The notes beneath the pieces were generated by a model. It had not been told where the DNA came from, made no database searches, and worked only from the letters and a program-made list of their open reading frames with translations. Source: an uncultured Pelagibacteraceae bacterium (GTDB taxonomy: Bacteria; Pseudomonadota; Alphaproteobacteria; Pelagibacterales; Pelagibacteraceae). Taken from it: 64,000 nt of DNA. Made by a program: the position numbers and the translations under genes. The stretch is taken from positions 186,001-250,000 of the forward strand of contig CACDEB010000002.1 of assembly GCA_902551755.1 (NCBI GenBank). The letters run 5' to 3'. Below are positions 51,496 to 62,321 of the stretch, one piece after another (position 1 is the stretch's first letter; the number at the start of each line of letters is the position of its first letter).

Positions 51496-51895
51496 AAAAA
51501 AAATTAATTTCTTTATTTGCGTTTTCAATACTGTCTGAGCCATGAACTGAATTTTTATCGATGGATAATCCGTATTTTTTTCGTATTGTTCCTTCATCTG
51601 CTTTGGTAGGATCAGTTGCTCCCATAACTTTTCGATTTTCAGAGACTGCATCAACCTTTTCAAGTATCATTGCAACAATAGGTCCAGACGAAAGATAGTC
51701 GCAAAGATCATTATAAAAAGGTTTTGTTTGATGCACTTTGTAAAAAATTTCAGCATCTCTTTTTTCTAATTTTACTTTTTTTTGTTTAGTGATTTTAAAA
51801 CCAGATTTAATAAAAAATTGTTTTATTTCCTCCTCTAAATTTCTCTCCACTGCATCAGGTTTAATTAATGATAGAGTTTGTTCGACTTTACTCAT
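51485..51895 (-). CDS. ndk: nucleoside diphosphate kinase
   Basis: QTLSLIKPDAVERN, MGATDPTKADEGTIRKKYG, NSVHGSDSIENANKEI. Confidence 0.97.
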   Translation of the reverse strand: MSKVEQTLSLIKPDAVERNLEEEIKQFFIKSGFKITKQKKVKLEKRDAEIFYKVHQTKPFYNDLCDYLSSGPIVAMILEKVDAVSENRKVMGATDPTKADEGTIRKKYGLSIDKNSVHGSDSIENANKEINFFFKT

Positions 51896-53360
51896 AGTTA
51901 TCCTCTACAAACTTATTTAACAATCTAACTCCATAACCTGTTGCTCCACTTGAATTAAGAGCTCCAGCATATTTTGAAAAGGCCATCCCCGCAATATCTA
52001 AGTGAGCCCAAGGTGTTTTATTTAAAATAAATCTCTGTAAAAACTGGGCTGCTGTAGTCGAACCTGCTCCACCAACATAATTAATATTCTGCATGTCTGC
52101 ATTTTTAGAATTCATAAGTTTATCGTAATTAGAATGTAATGGAAGTCTCCAAGCTTTTTCCCCAACCTTTTCACCAGCTTCATGAATTTGTTTTGATAAA
52201 TTATCGTTATTTGAAAATAATCCAGCGTACTCAGATCCCAACGCAACCACTATTGCACCAGTAAGTGTTGCTAAATCAATAATCAAATTAGGTTTAAATT
52301 TTTTTTCTGTAAAAGTTATAGCATCTGCTAAAACTAATCTTCCCTCTGCATCAGTATTTAATACCTCAATTGTTTTTCCACTATACGATTTTACAATATC
52401 TCCTGGTCTTTGAGCATTCCCTCCTGGCATATTTTCTACTAATCCAACAACGCCAACTGCATTAACTTTTGATTTTCTAAGAGCTAAATTTTTCATAAGA
52501 CCAACGACTACAGCTGAACCAGCCATGTCATAAGTCATATCTTCCATAAACCTTGCGGGCTTTAAAGATATTCCTCCAGTGTCAAAGCAAACTCCTTTAC
52601 CAACAAAAGCCAATGGTTTTGAATTTGATTTTTTTCCTCTCCATTCAAGAGTTACTAAATAGGAGCCCCTAATACTTCCTTGGCCAACTCCAACTAATGC
52701 GTTGCAACCCATTTTTTTTAATTGTTTTTCATCATAAACAGAAACTTTAAGGCCAATTTTTTTTAATTGGGTAAGCCTTTTAGCGTATTCATCTGGATGC
52801 AATATATTTCCAGGCTCTGACACTAAATCTTTTGTATAGTTTACTCCTAGTTCAATTGCTTTAAATTTATCGTAAATTTTTTTATCAAATTTTTTCAACG
52901 AAGCGATATATACTTTTAGGGTATTTGACTCCTTTTTTGATTTATATCTATCAAAAGAATATGACTTTAATCTCATTCCATGTAAAAATTCGTATATAGA
53001 GTCTTGTTTTAAATTCTGAGGAATTGTATCAGAAATAATATGTATTACTTCTGTACCTTCGCTTTTCAAAAAATCAGTGAGCATAGCCCCACTTTTTTCT
53101 GTTTCATTTGGTTTCTGGTTTTTTTTTAAAGAAATTAAAATTATTTTTTGATTTGGATTTAAATCAAAAGACAACAAACCTTTTTTTTTATTTTTATTTT
53201 TATTTTTATTTTTTAAAAGAATAGTTAGATTTTTGTAGTCTGAAGAATTAAGGTATTTTTTCAAATGAGATATTTCTGACTTTTCGTCAGTAAAAAAGGC
53301 AATACATCCAGAAAACTTTGAGATATTTGTAAATTTTAAAAAAGTGTCTTTTATAAACAT
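51888..53360 (-). CDS. pepA: leucyl aminopeptidase
   Basis: VGKGVCFDTGGISLKPA, NTDAEGRLVLADAI. Confidence 0.96.
   Translation of the reverse strand: MFIKDTFLKFTNISKFSGCIAFFTDEKSEISHLKKYLNSSDYKNLTILLKNKNKNKNKKKGLLSFDLNPNQKIILISLKKNQKPNETEKSGAMLTDFLKSEGTEVIHIISDTIPQNLKQDSIYEFLHGMRLKSYSFDRYKSKKESNTLKVYIASLKKFDKKIYDKFKAIELGVNYTKDLVSEPGNILHPDEYAKRLTQLKKIGLKVSVYDEKQLKKMGCNALVGVGQGSIRGSYLVTLEWRGKKSNSKPLAFVGKGVCFDTGGISLKPARFMEDMTYDMAGSAVVVGLMKNLALRKSKVNAVGVVGLVENMPGGNAQRPGDIVKSYSGKTIEVLNTDAEGRLVLADAITFTEKKFKPNLIIDLATLTGAIVVALGSEYAGLFSNNDNLSKQIHEAGEKVGEKAWRLPLHSNYDKLMNSKNADMQNINYVGGAGSTTAAQFLQRFILNKTPWAHLDIAGMAFSKYAGALNSSGATGYGVRLLNKFVEDNYE
53185..53208. repeat. hexanucleotide tandem repeat (TTTTTA)x4 inside pepA
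   Basis: Read directly; encodes the KNKNKNKNKK tract. Confidence 0.85.
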
Positions 53361-53416
53361 AATTTTTTATTCATTTTTCCACTAAAACGTGTATATGTTT
53401 ATTTTAAAGAATTTCA

Positions 53417-54559
53417 ATGAAAAAAATTATTTTTAAAAACTTTTTATATGAAACAACAATATTTTTTTTACTTTCTTGTAGTTCTGTCGCACTTATAGTT
53501 TGGGTTATCCAAGCTGTAAACTACTTGGGTTTCGTGACTGAGGATGGTCATGGTTTTAAAATTTATTTTCTGTACACATTGTTAAGTTTACCAAAAATTA
53601 TTAATGAAATTCTACCGTTTATGTTTTTCTTTGCTGTTTTTTTTACACTAGTAAAATATGAAGATCAAAACCAAACGCTTATATTTTGGTCTAATGGAAT
53701 AAAAAAAAATGAGTTTTTAAATGTAATAATTAAATATTCTCTAATTTTTTTGATTTTACAATTAATTATGAATGTTTTTTTAGTTCCATTTACTCAAGAT
53801 AAGGCAAGATCTTTTATAAGACAGTCAAATGTTGATTTTTTTCCATCTCTTGTAAAACCTAAAAAATTTATGGACACAGTAAAAAAACTAACAATTTACG
53901 TCGATAAAAAAAATGATCTAGATCAATTTGAAAATATAGTTATCAAAGATACATACAACAGCAACGACTCAAGAATTATATATGCAAAAACAGGTTTCTT
54001 CTCTCAAATCAATGAACAAAATTTCTTAATATTAAATCAAGGAAAAATTTTGAATATTAATAAAGGTAAAACAACTGTAATAAATTTTAATAGAACCCAA
54101 CTAAATTTATCTGAATACGACTCAAAAACTACAAAATATCCTAAATTGCAAGAGGTAAACGCTGTCATTTTGATGAAGTGTCTATTTCAAAAGGAGGACC
54201 AGAGAAGTTTAATAATGTTAGGTGACAATAATGAATTTAGATTTCAATGCTCACGTGAACAAAAGATATTAGATAACGTATCACAAGAATTTTTCAGCAG
54301 AATATTTAAGCCTTTATATATTCCCCTACTAGCAATTATCTCTGCTTTACTTTTAATAAAATCGAAAAATTCTACTGGTTATTCAAAATATAAAATAATT
54401 ATTTTCCTTACTGGTGTAATCTTAATTTCTTTCTCAGAAATTCTAACAAAATTTTTTTCCTATGACTTTAACAAAAGCTTTTTATTAATGATCATGCCAA
54501 TTTTATTTTCAATTATATTTTACTTTTTATTTTACAAACAATCTTATACTTCGAAATGA
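53417..54559 (+). CDS. lptF: LPS export permease LptF
   Basis: YjgP/YjgQ-type topology; first of two tandem permeases, followed by lptG and lptD. Confidence 0.85.
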   Translation: MKKIIFKNFLYETTIFFLLSCSSVALIVWVIQAVNYLGFVTEDGHGFKIYFLYTLLSLPKIINEILPFMFFFAVFFTLVKYEDQNQTLIFWSNGIKKNEFLNVIIKYSLIFLILQLIMNVFLVPFTQDKARSFIRQSNVDFFPSLVKPKKFMDTVKKLTIYVDKKNDLDQFENIVIKDTYNSNDSRIIYAKTGFFSQINEQNFLILNQGKILNINKGKTTVINFNRTQLNLSEYDSKTTKYPKLQEVNAVILMKCLFQKEDQRSLIMLGDNNEFRFQCSREQKILDNVSQEFFSRIFKPLYIPLLAIISALLLIKSKNSTGYSKYKIIIFLTGVILISFSEILTKFFSYDFNKSFLLMIMPILFSIIFYFLFYKQSYTSK

Positions 54560-55638
54560 TATTTAAAGTTTATCAAAATTATATAAGTAAGCAATTCTTA
54601 TCAATGTTTATTAAGATAGTTTTTATTTTTTTTTCGTTGGCCTTCATACTAAATATTTTTGAAGAAATTAATTTTTTTAAAGATCTAAATGTTTCAATTG
54701 GAGTGCCAATATTCTTAACTTTTCTGAATATTCCTTCAATTTTATTTGAAATATTTCCATTTATATTTTTAATTACTACACAATTTTTTTTTATAAAACT
54801 AATTGAACAAAACGAAAATATTTCATTTAAAAATTTTGGCTTGAGTAATTCAAAAATTATTAAATTGTTAGCTATCTTAAGTTTTCTAATAGGTGTAATA
54901 ATTGTAACGATATTTTACAATTTATCTTCTAATCTCAAACATTCTTATTTAAATATCAAAAATTCGTATGCTAAAGATAATAAATATTTAGCTGTTATTA
55001 CTGAAAACGGAATTTGGATTAAAGATGCCAAAGATGGAGTAACAAGTATTATAAATGCAGAAGATTTGAAAGGTAATATCTTAAACAATGTAGATATAGT
55101 TCAATTTGATCAAGATTTTAATTTTATTCGAAATATATATACTGAAAAAATAAATATAGAGAACAAAATTTGGAGATCAAATAGCGCTTTATTAAATAAT
55201 GAGCAAGAATCAAATCAAAGAGTAAATGACTTTCAATTGAGTACAAATTTAAATTTTCAAGATATAAATTCATTGTTTTCCAATTTGACGTCCCTTTCTC
55301 TTTTTGAACTAAACGACTTAAAAAATAAATATAATTCTATGGACTACTCTTCTGTGGAGGTAGACTCTGCGATACAAAAAATTTTTTCATTTCCGTTTTA
55401 TTTAATGTTGATGACTATTCTTTCTTCAACAATAATGATGAATATAAAGCAGAATAAAACAAAGATATTCCACCTGATATTTGGGATTCTCATTTCTGTC
55501 ATAATTTATTATTTAAGTTTCTTTTTTGAGGAACTTGGTAAAAATGAGCAAGTTCCTATAGTAGTATCTATTTGGGTGCCGCTTTTGATGATTAGTATAG
55601 TATCGATGATTAATTTGGTAAGGATAAATGATAAATAA
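54556..55638 (+). CDS. lptG: LPS export permease LptG
   Basis: YjgP/YjgQ-type topology, tandem with lptF (ATGA overlap). Confidence 0.85.
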   Translation: MIFKVYQNYISKQFLSMFIKIVFIFFSLAFILNIFEEINFFKDLNVSIGVPIFLTFLNIPSILFEIFPFIFLITTQFFFIKLIEQNENISFKNFGLSNSKIIKLLAILSFLIGVIIVTIFYNLSSNLKHSYLNIKNSYAKDNKYLAVITENGIWIKDAKDGVTSIINAEDLKGNILNNVDIVQFDQDFNFIRNIYTEKINIENKIWRSNSALLNNEQESNQRVNDFQLSTNLNFQDINSLFSNLTSLSLFELNDLKNKYNSMDYSSVEVDSAIQKIFSFPFYLMLMTILSSTIMMNIKQNKTKIFHLIFGILISVIIYYLSFFFEELGKNEQVPIVVSIWVPLLMISIVSMINLVRINDK

Positions 55639-58012
55639 CCTAATTTCTAAACTAATTTTTTTTTTAATATTTTGTATTAATATTACATACTCTAACTCTG
55701 AGGAATTAGAGTTTGAGGCAACATCAATAGAGATTATAGATAAAGATAAAATAATTATTGCAAATGATGGTGTTAAAATTTTATCTGGTGATGAAATAGT
55801 TATTAACGCAGATCAAATGAGATATAACAAAGAAGAGAAATTTCTTGAAGCTAGCGGAAATATTTTAATTACAAATCAAATAGAAAATATTGAAATCATA
55901 AGCGATAAAATTACCTACGATAAAAATGAAGAGAAAATTATTTCTTCAGGAAATGTTGAGATAAAAATTGAAAATAATTATAGGCTTAAAACAAAAAAAA
56001 TAATTTATCTTAGAAATTCTGAGGAAATTTTGATAAATGATAGCTCTAAAATAAAAGATAACTTAGGAAATGAGATTGAATTTGATCAATTAAATTATAA
56101 TGCAATTGATAAATTGATTAAAGGTAAAAACGTAAAATTATTAGATATTGAAAAAAATTTTTACAATTTCGATAACGCAATCGTAGATTTCTCAAAAAAT
56201 CAAATAATAGCTGACAATGTAAATATCAATTTCAATAAAAATATTTTTGGAAATCAGCTAAATGACCCGAGATTAAAAGGAAATTATTTTTTTAGTGATG
56301 GAAAAAATTCAATTATCAAAAAAGGAGTTTTTACTTCTTGTAAAAAAAATGACGATTGTCCTCCATGGCAAATAAAGGCAAAAGAAATCAAACACGATAA
56401 GGAAAAGAAAATTATTAATTACAAGGATGCATGGCTTGAAATATATGATCAGCCAATATTATATTTTCCTAAATTTTTTCATCCTGATCCAACTGTTAAA
56501 AGACAATCGGGTTTTTTGATGCCTCAAGTTATAGACTCGTCAAGTTTAGGATTATCTTTTAAATTACCTTATTATAAAGTTATAAGCGAAAATAAAGATT
56601 TGACATTTTCTCCAAGAATTTTTTCAGAAAATGAAGGATTGTTTCAAAATGAATATAGACAAGTTAACAAAAATTCAAAACATTTAGCAGACTTCAGTTT
56701 AAAAAATAAAGACTCAACATCTAAAACCCACTTTTTTTCAAATTCTATAGCTAAGCTTAATATGGATATGTTTGATATAAGCGAAATTGAAATGAATCTT
56801 GAAGCAACATCTGATGATAATTATTTGAAAACACATAATATTAAATCTGCAATTAATAACAATCAATCTTTATTGAATTCATTTTTAATTTTTAGGGGGA
56901 GTAGTAGAGATATGAACCTAATTACAAAAATTGAGGCTTATGAAGATTTAACAAATGATAAGTCGAGTGATAAGTATGAATATATTTTTCCTAGCTTCGA
57001 ATTTTCAAAGAGAATTGAATCAAATTACAATGGTGATTATGAAATTGTTTCAAAAGGCAACTATAAAAATTATAATACCAATATCTTTGAAAAAGTTTTA
57101 ATCAATGATTTAAAATTTTCATCAAATCCTGAAATTTCACCATCAGGTTTTGTTAATAAATTTAGTTTACTTTTAAAAAACGTAACCTCTGAAGGTGAAA
57201 ATTCATCAAATTATAAAAATAAATTTAGTTCGGAAAATTATGGATCTATTTTCTACGATATTTCTTATCCATTAAAAAATGAAGGAAAGTTTTTTGATAA
57301 TTTTTTTACCGCTAAAGGATCGTTAATGTATAGCCCAAACGCAAATAAAGATTTAAAAAATCTAGATAGAAAAATTGATATTAATAATATTTTTACTCAA
57401 AATAGATTAAGTTTAGATGATGCTGTAGAGGGCGGTCAATCTTTAACTGTTGGAGGAGAATATAGTCTAAAAAGAAAAGAAAATGGAAATGATATTATCA
57501 AAGCAGGTATTGCAACTGTTTTGAGAGATGACGAGGAGATTAATCTTCCAACTAAATCTACATTAAATAATAAAGGATCCGACTTTATTGGTTCTCTGAT
57601 ACTTGAGCCCAATAAAAATTTTAAATTCAATTATAATTTTTCATTAGATAATGACTTTGAATCCTCAAATTACAATTTGTTAAAAACTGATGTTTCGGTG
57701 AATAAGTTTGTAACATCTTTTGAATTTTTACAAGAGGATGATGAAATTGGAAGTGAAAGTTTTCTCTCAAATGAAACATCTTATAAATTTAACAACGCAA
57801 ACTCGCTTAAATATAGAACTAGAAGAAATAAAAAAACTGATTTTACTGAGTTTTATAATTTAATATATGAGTATAAAAACGACTGTTTAACTGCTTCAAT
57901 ACAATATAATAAAGATTATTATTCAGACAATGAACTAAAACCAACTGAAGAATTGTTTTTCTCAATTTCCATAGTGCCTTTAGCAACTTTAAACACTCCT
58001 AGTGCCAGATAA
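55628..58012 (+). CDS. lptD: LPS assembly outer membrane protein LptD
   Basis: N-terminal OstA-like repeats, CKKNDDCPPWQIKAKEIKHDKEKK, PTVKRQSGFLMP. Confidence 0.92.
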   Translation: MINNLISKLIFFLIFCINITYSNSEELEFEATSIEIIDKDKIIIANDGVKILSGDEIVINADQMRYNKEEKFLEASGNILITNQIENIEIISDKITYDKNEEKIISSGNVEIKIENNYRLKTKKIIYLRNSEEILINDSSKIKDNLGNEIEFDQLNYNAIDKLIKGKNVKLLDIEKNFYNFDNAIVDFSKNQIIADNVNINFNKNIFGNQLNDPRLKGNYFFSDGKNSIIKKGVFTSCKKNDDCPPWQIKAKEIKHDKEKKIINYKDAWLEIYDQPILYFPKFFHPDPTVKRQSGFLMPQVIDSSSLGLSFKLPYYKVISENKDLTFSPRIFSENEGLFQNEYRQVNKNSKHLADFSLKNKDSTSKTHFFSNSIAKLNMDMFDISEIEMNLEATSDDNYLKTHNIKSAINNNQSLLNSFLIFRGSSRDMNLITKIEAYEDLTNDKSSDKYEYIFPSFEFSKRIESNYNGDYEIVSKGNYKNYNTNIFEKVLINDLKFSSNPEISPSGFVNKFSLLLKNVTSEGENSSNYKNKFSSENYGSIFYDISYPLKNEGKFFDNFFTAKGSLMYSPNANKDLKNLDRKIDINNIFTQNRLSLDDAVEGGQSLTVGGEYSLKRKENGNDIIKAGIATVLRDDEEINLPTKSTLNNKGSDFIGSLILEPNKNFKFNYNFSLDNDFESSNYNLLKTDVSVNKFVTSFEFLQEDDEIGSESFLSNETSYKFNNANSLKYRTRRNKKTDFTEFYNLIYEYKNDCLTASIQYNKDYYSDNELKPTEELFFSISIVPLATLNTPSAR

Positions 58013-58014
58013 AA

Positions 58015-58944
58015 ATGAAAAAATTTTTTTTTAAGATTTGTATCATTTTAATTTTAAACATAATTCCTTTAAAAATTGTTTATAGTGAAGTTTTTATAGT
58101 TGCTAAAGTAAACTCGGAAATAATAACCAACATAGATGTTGATTTTGAAAAAAAATATTTAGTCTCATTAAACCCAAACTTAAAAAAATTAGATCAAAGT
58201 CGTATTATCGAGTACGCTAAAAATTCCTTGATCAATGAAAAAGTTAAAAAAATTGAAATAGAAAAAAAATACAAAATTGTTACCAACGAAACATTATTAT
58301 CAAAAATTATTGGAGATATATATACTAGTATCGGTATTTCTAGTTTAGCAGAGTTTGAAACCTATTTATCACAAAACGATATAGATATTGAAAGAGTTAA
58401 AGAAAAAATATCAATTGAAATTTCATGGAACGACTTAGTTGTTAAAACTTTTAAAAATGAAATAGATATTGATCAGGATCTCTTAAGTAAGGAGGTTGAA
58501 AATTTTGATAAAGAAATGATTGATAATCTTCTGCTTTCAGAAATAATTTTTACAGTGAAAAGTAAAAATGATCTTGAGTCTAAATATAACGAAATTAAAG
58601 AGAGTATAAATGAAATTGGATTCGATGAAACAGCAAGGATTTATAGCTTGTCTGATAGTAAAAAAAGTGGGGGAAATCTAGGTTGGATTTATAAAAATCA
58701 ACTTTCAAAAGAAATTAGGGACGAGCTTAATGAGTTAAGTGTTGGAAATTTTACTAAACCTATAATTACTAGTGGTGGTTTTTTAATACTCAAATTAGAT
58801 GATATTAAAACTGAAAGTATTGAATTTGATAAAGAAGTTCAATTACAAAAAATGATTGAATTTGAAAGGCAAAGACAATTTACAAGATTTTCCACCTTAT
58901 ATTACAAAAGAATTTACAATGACGCTGAGATAAATGAAAAGTAA
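58015..58944 (+). CDS. surA: periplasmic peptidyl-prolyl isomerase SurA-like
   Basis: VAKVNSEIITNIDVD, GGNLGWIYKNQLSKEIRDEL rotamase motif; between lptD and pdxA. Confidence 0.87.
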   Translation: MKKFFFKICIILILNIIPLKIVYSEVFIVAKVNSEIITNIDVDFEKKYLVSLNPNLKKLDQSRIIEYAKNSLINEKVKKIEIEKKYKIVTNETLLSKIIGDIYTSIGISSLAEFETYLSQNDIDIERVKEKISIEISWNDLVVKTFKNEIDIDQDLLSKEVENFDKEMIDNLLLSEIIFTVKSKNDLESKYNEIKESINEIGFDETARIYSLSDSKKSGGNLGWIYKNQLSKEIRDELNELSVGNFTKPIITSGGFLILKLDDIKTESIEFDKEVQLQKMIEFERQRQFTRFSTLYYKRIYNDAEINEK

Positions 58945-59899
58945 ATATTTAATAATTGTTTGCGGTGATCCAAAAAGCATTTTTAACGAGATTCTTATTA
59001 AAACTCTAAAAAATAAAACATTTAAAAGGATAAAATTTCCAATTGTAATAATTGGTTCAAAAAAACTATTTCAAAAAGAGCTTAAGAGACTGAAAGTAAA
59101 AATAAATCTCAAAAACTTTGATAATCAAAAAAATTTACATAAAAATAATATTTATAATATTGATATTCCATTTGACTTTAAAAACCTATCTTTGTTTAAA
59201 AAAAATTCTTATATTAAAAAGTCTTTCGAAGTTGCTTTAAATTTGCTTAAAAAAAATGATTCATTGGCTTTGATTAACGGTCCTATTTCAAAAACTACTT
59301 TTCTTAAAGGAAAATTCAACGGTATTACAGAATTTTTGGCCTTCAAAACTAGATCTATAAATGAAGTCATGTTTCTTTTTAATAAAGAGCTTAGTGTAAG
59401 CCCAATTACTACGCATATTCCAATAAATAAAGTTGCTCAAAAAATAAAAAAAAAAATAATCATCAATAAGATAAATAGTATTAACAGCTTTTATAAAAAA
59501 TTTTTAGGTTTTAAACCAAGGATAGCTGTTACAGGACTTAATCCCCATTGTGAAACGTTTGAAGGCAAAGATATTGAAAAAACTGAGATTTTGCCTGCTA
59601 TTAGAATTTTAAAAAAAAAAAAAGTAAAAGTCTTAGGTCCTTTTTCTGCAGATACAGTTTTTTTAAAAGAAAATAGAAAAAAATTTAATATAATTGTTGG
59701 AATGTATCACGATCAAGTGCTCGGACCAATGAAAACAATTTTTGGTTTCGATGCAATTAATATTACAATCGGTTTACCTTTTATCAGAATTACACCAGAT
59801 CATGGACCAAATTATCAAATGTTTGGATTAAATAAATCAAATCCAGATAGTCTGATACAGGCTTTCAGTTTTTTAAGTAAATATGCAATTAAAGCCTAA
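58934..59899 (+). CDS. pdxA: 4-hydroxythreonine-4-phosphate dehydrogenase
   Basis: GLNPHCETFEGKDIEKTEI, MYHDQVLGPMKTIFGFDAINITIGLPFIRITPDHG. Confidence 0.95.
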   Translation: MKSKYLIIVCGDPKSIFNEILIKTLKNKTFKRIKFPIVIIGSKKLFQKELKRLKVKINLKNFDNQKNLHKNNIYNIDIPFDFKNLSLFKKNSYIKKSFEVALNLLKKNDSLALINGPISKTTFLKGKFNGITEFLAFKTRSINEVMFLFNKELSVSPITTHIPINKVAQKIKKKIIINKINSINSFYKKFLGFKPRIAVTGLNPHCETFEGKDIEKTEILPAIRILKKKKVKVLGPFSADTVFLKENRKKFNIIVGMYHDQVLGPMKTIFGFDAINITIGLPFIRITPDHGPNYQMFGLNKSNPDSLIQAFSFLSKYAIKA

Positions 59900-60668
59900 A
59901 AAAAGTTTAGGGCAAAATTTTTTACATGACAAAAATATAATCGATAAAATTATTCATGCATCAAATATTGGTCCCAAAGATGAGGTACTTGAAGTTGGTC
60001 CTGGGACAGGTAATTTAACGGAACTAATAATTTCTCAAAAACCGAAAAAAGTTGTTGTAATCGAAAAAGACAAAAATCTTACAAGTATTCTTGAAAAAAA
60101 ATTTTTAAATAAGATCAATATTATTACAAAAGATATTTTAACACTACCAGTCGAATTTTACTCTAAAAGAAATTTTCTAATTTTAGGTAACCTTCCCTAC
60201 AATATTTCTACCAAAATTTTATCAAATTGGTGTCTCAATAATGAGCTTAGTGTATCAAAAATGATATTGATGTTTCAAAAAGAGGTTGCTGAAAGAATTC
60301 TAGCTGACGTAAATTCTAAAAATTACAGCAGAATCACAATTTTATCCAAATGGAAATTTAATATTAGAAAAGTTACCGATGTAAAGCCAAATAGTTTTTT
60401 TCCAAAGCCTAAGGTTTATAGTACAGTTTTAGAATTCATTCCAAAGGAAAAAATACATAAGATAAAAGATCCAAGAAATTTGGAAAAAATAACCAAGATT
60501 TTTTTTAGCCAAAGAAGAAAAATGATAAAAAAACCTATAAATATTTTATTTAAAAAATTTAAATTTGATTATAAAAAATTTAATATTAACCCTTCAGATA
60601 GACCACAGAATCTCGACATTGATAAATATTTAAAGATTGTAAATGAATATGAAAATTTAAGAGGTTAA
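59883..60668 (+). CDS. rsmA: 16S rRNA dimethyladenosine transferase
   Basis: [33 protein letters not shown]. Confidence 0.96.
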   Translation: MQLKPKKSLGQNFLHDKNIIDKIIHASNIGPKDEVLEVGPGTGNLTELIISQKPKKVVVIEKDKNLTSILEKKFLNKINIITKDILTLPVEFYSKRNFLILGNLPYNISTKILSNWCLNNELSVSKMILMFQKEVAERILADVNSKNYSRITILSKWKFNIRKVTDVKPNSFFPKPKVYSTVLEFIPKEKIHKIKDPRNLEKITKIFFSQRRKMIKKPINILFKKFKFDYKKFNINPSDRPQNLDIDKYLKIVNEYENLRG

Positions 60669-61289
60669 TTTTTTAATATGTTTTTTAATTGAATCTATCT
60701 CATAATCACTTTTCTTGTTTCTGAATTCGCAATCTATATGCTCTGATATTTGTCTATAACAAACTTCAAGATCATTATTGATTATCACATAGTTATAATC
60801 CTTCCAGTGTAAAACATCTCTATCAAACTGTTTCATTCTTTCCTCTGCTATAAGTTTATCTTTCATGTCTCTATTTGAAAGTCTCTTAAATAGCTCTTCC
60901 CTGCTCGGTGGCAAAATAAAAAAAGTCAACAATTTATTTTTTAATTTCTGTGATATAATTTGATTTGTTCCTTGCCAATCAATATCAAAAATAACATTAT
61001 TTCCTTTACTCAATTCATCAAATATATTTGATTTAGTTGTCCCATAAAAATTATTAAAAACTTTTGCATATTCTAAAAATTCATTATTTTTAATCATCTC
61101 TTCGAATTTTTCTTTATTCACAAAATAATAATCTTTCCCATCCACCTCGTTTGATCTTGGTGTTCTTGTTGTATGTGATATCGAAGTAACGAAACCTTTT
61201 CTTTCTGAAATAAGTTTAACTAAGGTTGTTTTCCCTGCTCCAGATGGGGATGAAAGAATTACCATTATCCCTTCACTCATTGGGGGCAT
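60657..61289 (-). CDS. gmk: guanylate kinase
   Basis: [35 protein letters not shown]. Confidence 0.96.
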   Translation of the reverse strand: MPPMSEGIMVILSSPSGAGKTTLVKLISERKGFVTSISHTTRTPRSNEVDGKDYYFVNKEKFEEMIKNNEFLEYAKVFNNFYGTTKSNIFDELSKGNNVIFDIDWQGTNQIISQKLKNKLLTFFILPPSREELFKRLSNRDMKDKLIAEERMKQFDRDVLHWKDYNYVIINNDLEVCYRQISEHIDCEFRNKKSDYEIDSIKKHIKKLTS

Positions 61290-61295
61290 TAAAAA

Positions 61296-61535
61296 TTAAT
61301 TACTTTTGTTTTCAATAAATTTAATTGCATCGCCTACTGTAAGAATTTTTTCAGCCTCACTATCTGAAATTTCTGATCCAAATTCTTCCTCGAAAGCCAT
61401 AACTAATTCAACAGTGTCTAAGCTATCTGCTCCCAAATCATCAATGAAACTAGCTTCTTCAGTAACCTTCGCTTCATCTATGCCAAGGTGGTCTGCAACA
61501 ATTTTTTTTACTTTACTTGATATATCTTCTGCCAT
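61296..61535 (-). CDS. acpP: acyl carrier protein
   Basis: [21 protein letters not shown]. Confidence 0.98.
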   Translation of the reverse strand: MAEDISSKVKKIVADHLGIDEAKVTEEASFIDDLGADSLDTVELVMAFEEEFGSEISDSEAEKILTVGDAIKFIENKSN

Positions 61536-61583
61536 TTTGATCCTTTGTTTGATTTTTTCTTAATAAATAAAAAAGAACTTTTG

Positions 61584-62321
61584 TCAACCCAAATACATAC
61601 CTCCATTGACGTGTATTGTTTCCCCTGTGATATAATTTGACATTTCCGATGATAAAAAAGCAGCAACATTAGCTACGTCTGATGGTTCTCCCAATCTATT
61701 TGATGGTATTTTTGCTAAAATTAGTTCTTTAAATTTTGGGTCAATTTTCTCGGTCATATTTGTTTTAATAAAGCCAGGAGAGATACAATTTATATTTATA
61801 TTTTTTTTAGCATATTCTAAGGCTAAGCTTTTACTCATCCCAATAATTCCAGATTTTGATGCTGCGTAATTCGCTTGACCAACATTTCCAGTATGACCAA
61901 CAACTGATGTAATATTTATTATTTTGCCGGATTTATTTTTAATCATCTTTTTTAAAAAAAACTTACAAAGCAAAAAAGTAGAAGTTAAGTTGACATCTAT
62001 TACCTGTTGCCATTCTGTTTGTGACATTCTTAAAGATAAATTATCTTTTGTTATCCCTGCATTATTAATTAGTATTTCTGGGCAGCCACCTAATTCGTCA
62101 CAAACATTATCTACAAATTTTTCTATTTCATTATGTTTTGATATATCAAATTTCTTTAAAACCATTCCATTAAAGTTGTTTTTAAGTTTATCTAATTTAT
62201 CGTCATTTGTTCCTGTTCCTAATACTTTTGCACCTTGTGAATGAAACTTCTCAATAATTGAGTTCCCAATTCCACCTGTTGCGCCTGTAATGACAGCTTT
62301 TTTATTTTTAAGATCAATCAT
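61584..62321 (-). CDS. fabG: 3-oxoacyl-ACP reductase
   Basis: ITGATGGIGNSI, NNAGITKDNL, YAASKSGIIGMSKSLALEYA. Confidence 0.96.
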   Translation of the reverse strand: MIDLKNKKAVITGATGGIGNSIIEKFHSQGAKVLGTGTNDDKLDKLKNNFNGMVLKKFDISKHNEIEKFVDNVCDELGGCPEILINNAGITKDNLSLRMSQTEWQQVIDVNLTSTFLLCKFFLKKMIKNKSGKIINITSVVGHTGNVGQANYAASKSGIIGMSKSLALEYAKKNININCISPGFIKTNMTEKIDPKFKELILAKIPSNRLGEPSDVANVAAFLSSEMSNYITGETIHVNGGMYLG

